Assembly: GCA_007124075.1 (NCBI GenBank) | Contig: SLFV01000062.1 | Location: 1 to 7,294, forward strand | Direction: 5' to 3' | DNA from: Roseimaritima sp. | GTDB lineage: Bacteria > Planctomycetota > Planctomycetia > Pirellulales > Pirellulaceae | Length of the DNA stretch: 7,294 bases | In this document: positions 6,709 to 7,294 of the stretch, in pieces | Position numbering within the stretch: the first letter of the stretch is position 1 | Layout of the letters: every line of letters starts with the position of its first letter | Notes under the pieces: model-generated | Seen by the model: only the letters and a program-made list of their open reading frames with translations | What the model was told of the DNA's origin: nothing | The model's database searches: none | Position numbers and translations under genes: made by a program

Positions 6709-6720
6709 GGGAAAGGGAGT

Positions 6721-6750
6721 GCTGCAAGGCGGGCGCGGCCGCCTTGCAGC
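6721..6750. terminator. Perfect 12-bp-stem hairpin between the PQQ-like gene end and the methyltransferase promoter
   Basis: GCTGCAAGGCGG (6721-6732) and CCGCCTTGCAGC (6739-6750) are exact reverse complements around a 6-nt loop. It lies about 82 bp past the repaired stop of the PQQ-like gene at 6832, where a terminator for that leftward transcript would be expected. The following minus-strand bases are pyrimidine-rich (ACTCCCTTTCCCTTG) but not a true T-run. It could instead be part of a repeat element. The structure is certain; the role is inferred. Confidence 0.5.
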
Positions 6751-6831
6751 GCGCGAACCCCTGGCCGTTTCAGAGCCTGCGGGTCATGGGCCAAAGCACT
6801 TGTGCAGAACAAAGCCGAACGCTTTGAATTT

Positions 6832-7294
6832 CTACCGGAAAGCGAAGATGGGGTTTTGACCTCGGACATAGATTGCGCCTTTAGAGATCGCTGGCGTGTC
6901 AAGCAGTTTTCACCGCAGAAATTATTGGCAACCAGTTTGAATGTCGGACCCGCCTGGATGACCGCTGTTTCCCCTTCTTCACTGGCCACAAAAAGCTTGC
7001 CATCGGCTGCGAGGGGCGATGCTACGAAGCTCCGGCTACCTTTCATCGGCAGTCGTTTCTTGTAGGCTAATTCTTCCGTAACCGCTTGGTAGCAGGTTAA
7101 AATGCCGCTGTTGGAGCAGATATAAAGATAGTCGCCGTAAACGATCGGCGACGGCATGTAAGGGCCACCTTTTGTTTCGCTCCACGCAACGTAATCGGAA
7201 CGATGGACGTCGTCGTCCAGGGTGAGGTCACCTTTGGCATCCAAACGAATGGCATAAATCGGTTGAATGGGGCGATAGCCGCTGGAAATATAGA
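6832..7294 (-). CDS. PQQ-like beta-propeller protein, C-terminal part, 5' truncated by the window and frameshifted near its end
   Basis: The frame is open to the right edge (reading ...YISSGYRPIQPIYAIRLDAKGDLTL), so the TTG at 7244 is not a start. Recognisable planctomycete PQQ-like sequence follows: VAWSETKGGPYMPSPIVYGDYLYICSNSGILTCYQA, SRSFVASPLAADGKLFVASEEGETAVIQAGPTFKLVANNFCGENCLT. At about 6897-6898 the frame breaks. A -1 shift restores a sensible ending, TPAISKGAIYVRGQNPIFAFR, and a TAG at 6834-6832. Without the shift the frame runs to 6705 with a 60-residue unrelated tail. The intact paralog at 3365-4684 has the same order (GETFIF...NELGESVLATPTI), supporting the repair. No slippery heptamer is seen, so a 1-nt deletion or sequencing error is likelier than programmed shifting. 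The role is presumably that of an exported propeller of unknown ligand. Confidence 0.82.

Noticed and set aside
6584..6727. Longer methyltransferase start at 6727
   Set aside because: The added 48 residues do not resemble the family, and the frame would start inside the hairpin; the ATG at 6583 has a good ribosome site.
6895..6905. Programmed -1 ribosomal frameshift in the PQQ-like gene
   Set aside because: No X-XXY-YYZ slippery heptamer is present at the break; a 1-nt deletion or base-call error is simpler.
1..7294. CRISPR array, tRNA, rRNA or transposase
   Set aside because: No regularly spaced direct repeats, cloverleaf sequence, rRNA segment or transposase motif was seen on either strand.

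Overview
The window looks like a piece of a planctomycete chromosome, probably Pirellulaceae-like. Three proteins point there: a large secreted protein ending in a CxxCH cytochrome c domain of the planctomycete 'heme-binding' type, and two secreted PQQ-like beta-propellers, one carrying the WPWWRGPNRDG opening common in that phylum. This placement rests on family recognition from memory, not on a search.

Layout, left to right. Positions 2-1066 (+) hold the 3' end of the cytochrome c protein. It converges on and overlaps serS, seryl-tRNA synthetase (1048-2328, -), by 19 bp. serS is full length by homology, but codon 45 is an in-frame amber TAG. An ATG with a strong Shine-Dalgarno sequence follows two codons later. 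Positions 2329-2825 have no convincing gene. Positions 2826-3065 (-) hold a short-chain dehydrogenase/reductase remnant in which the N-terminus is joined in frame to the C-terminus and the catalytic middle is missing. Positions 3066-3364 are non-coding and rich in hairpins. Positions 3365-4684 (+) encode an intact exported PQQ-like beta-propeller protein.

A clearly AT-richer block (about 4800-6700) follows. It carries a glycosyltransferase (4767-5852, -) and, upstream of it, a SAM-dependent methyltransferase (5945-6583, -). Both starts are set by good Shine-Dalgarno sequences, and the pair reads as a small cell-surface glycan operon, probably acquired horizontally. A 120-bp segment with inverted-repeat ends (4684-4803) forms its left border, and a perfect 12-bp-stem hairpin (6721-6750) lies just beyond its right end. 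Positions 6832-7294 (-) are the 3' part of a second PQQ-like protein, frameshifted near its C-terminus and running off the window.

The genes do not form one pathway: a housekeeping gene, two kinds of exported planctomycete protein and a glycan gene pair lie side by side. The most striking feature is the number of lesions in 7 kb: an amber codon in an essential gene, an internal deletion and a frameshift. This could be genuine gene decay, an unusual SerRS expression mode, or errors in a draft or metagenomic sequence. I found no tRNA, rRNA, CRISPR array, transposase or complete mobile element.
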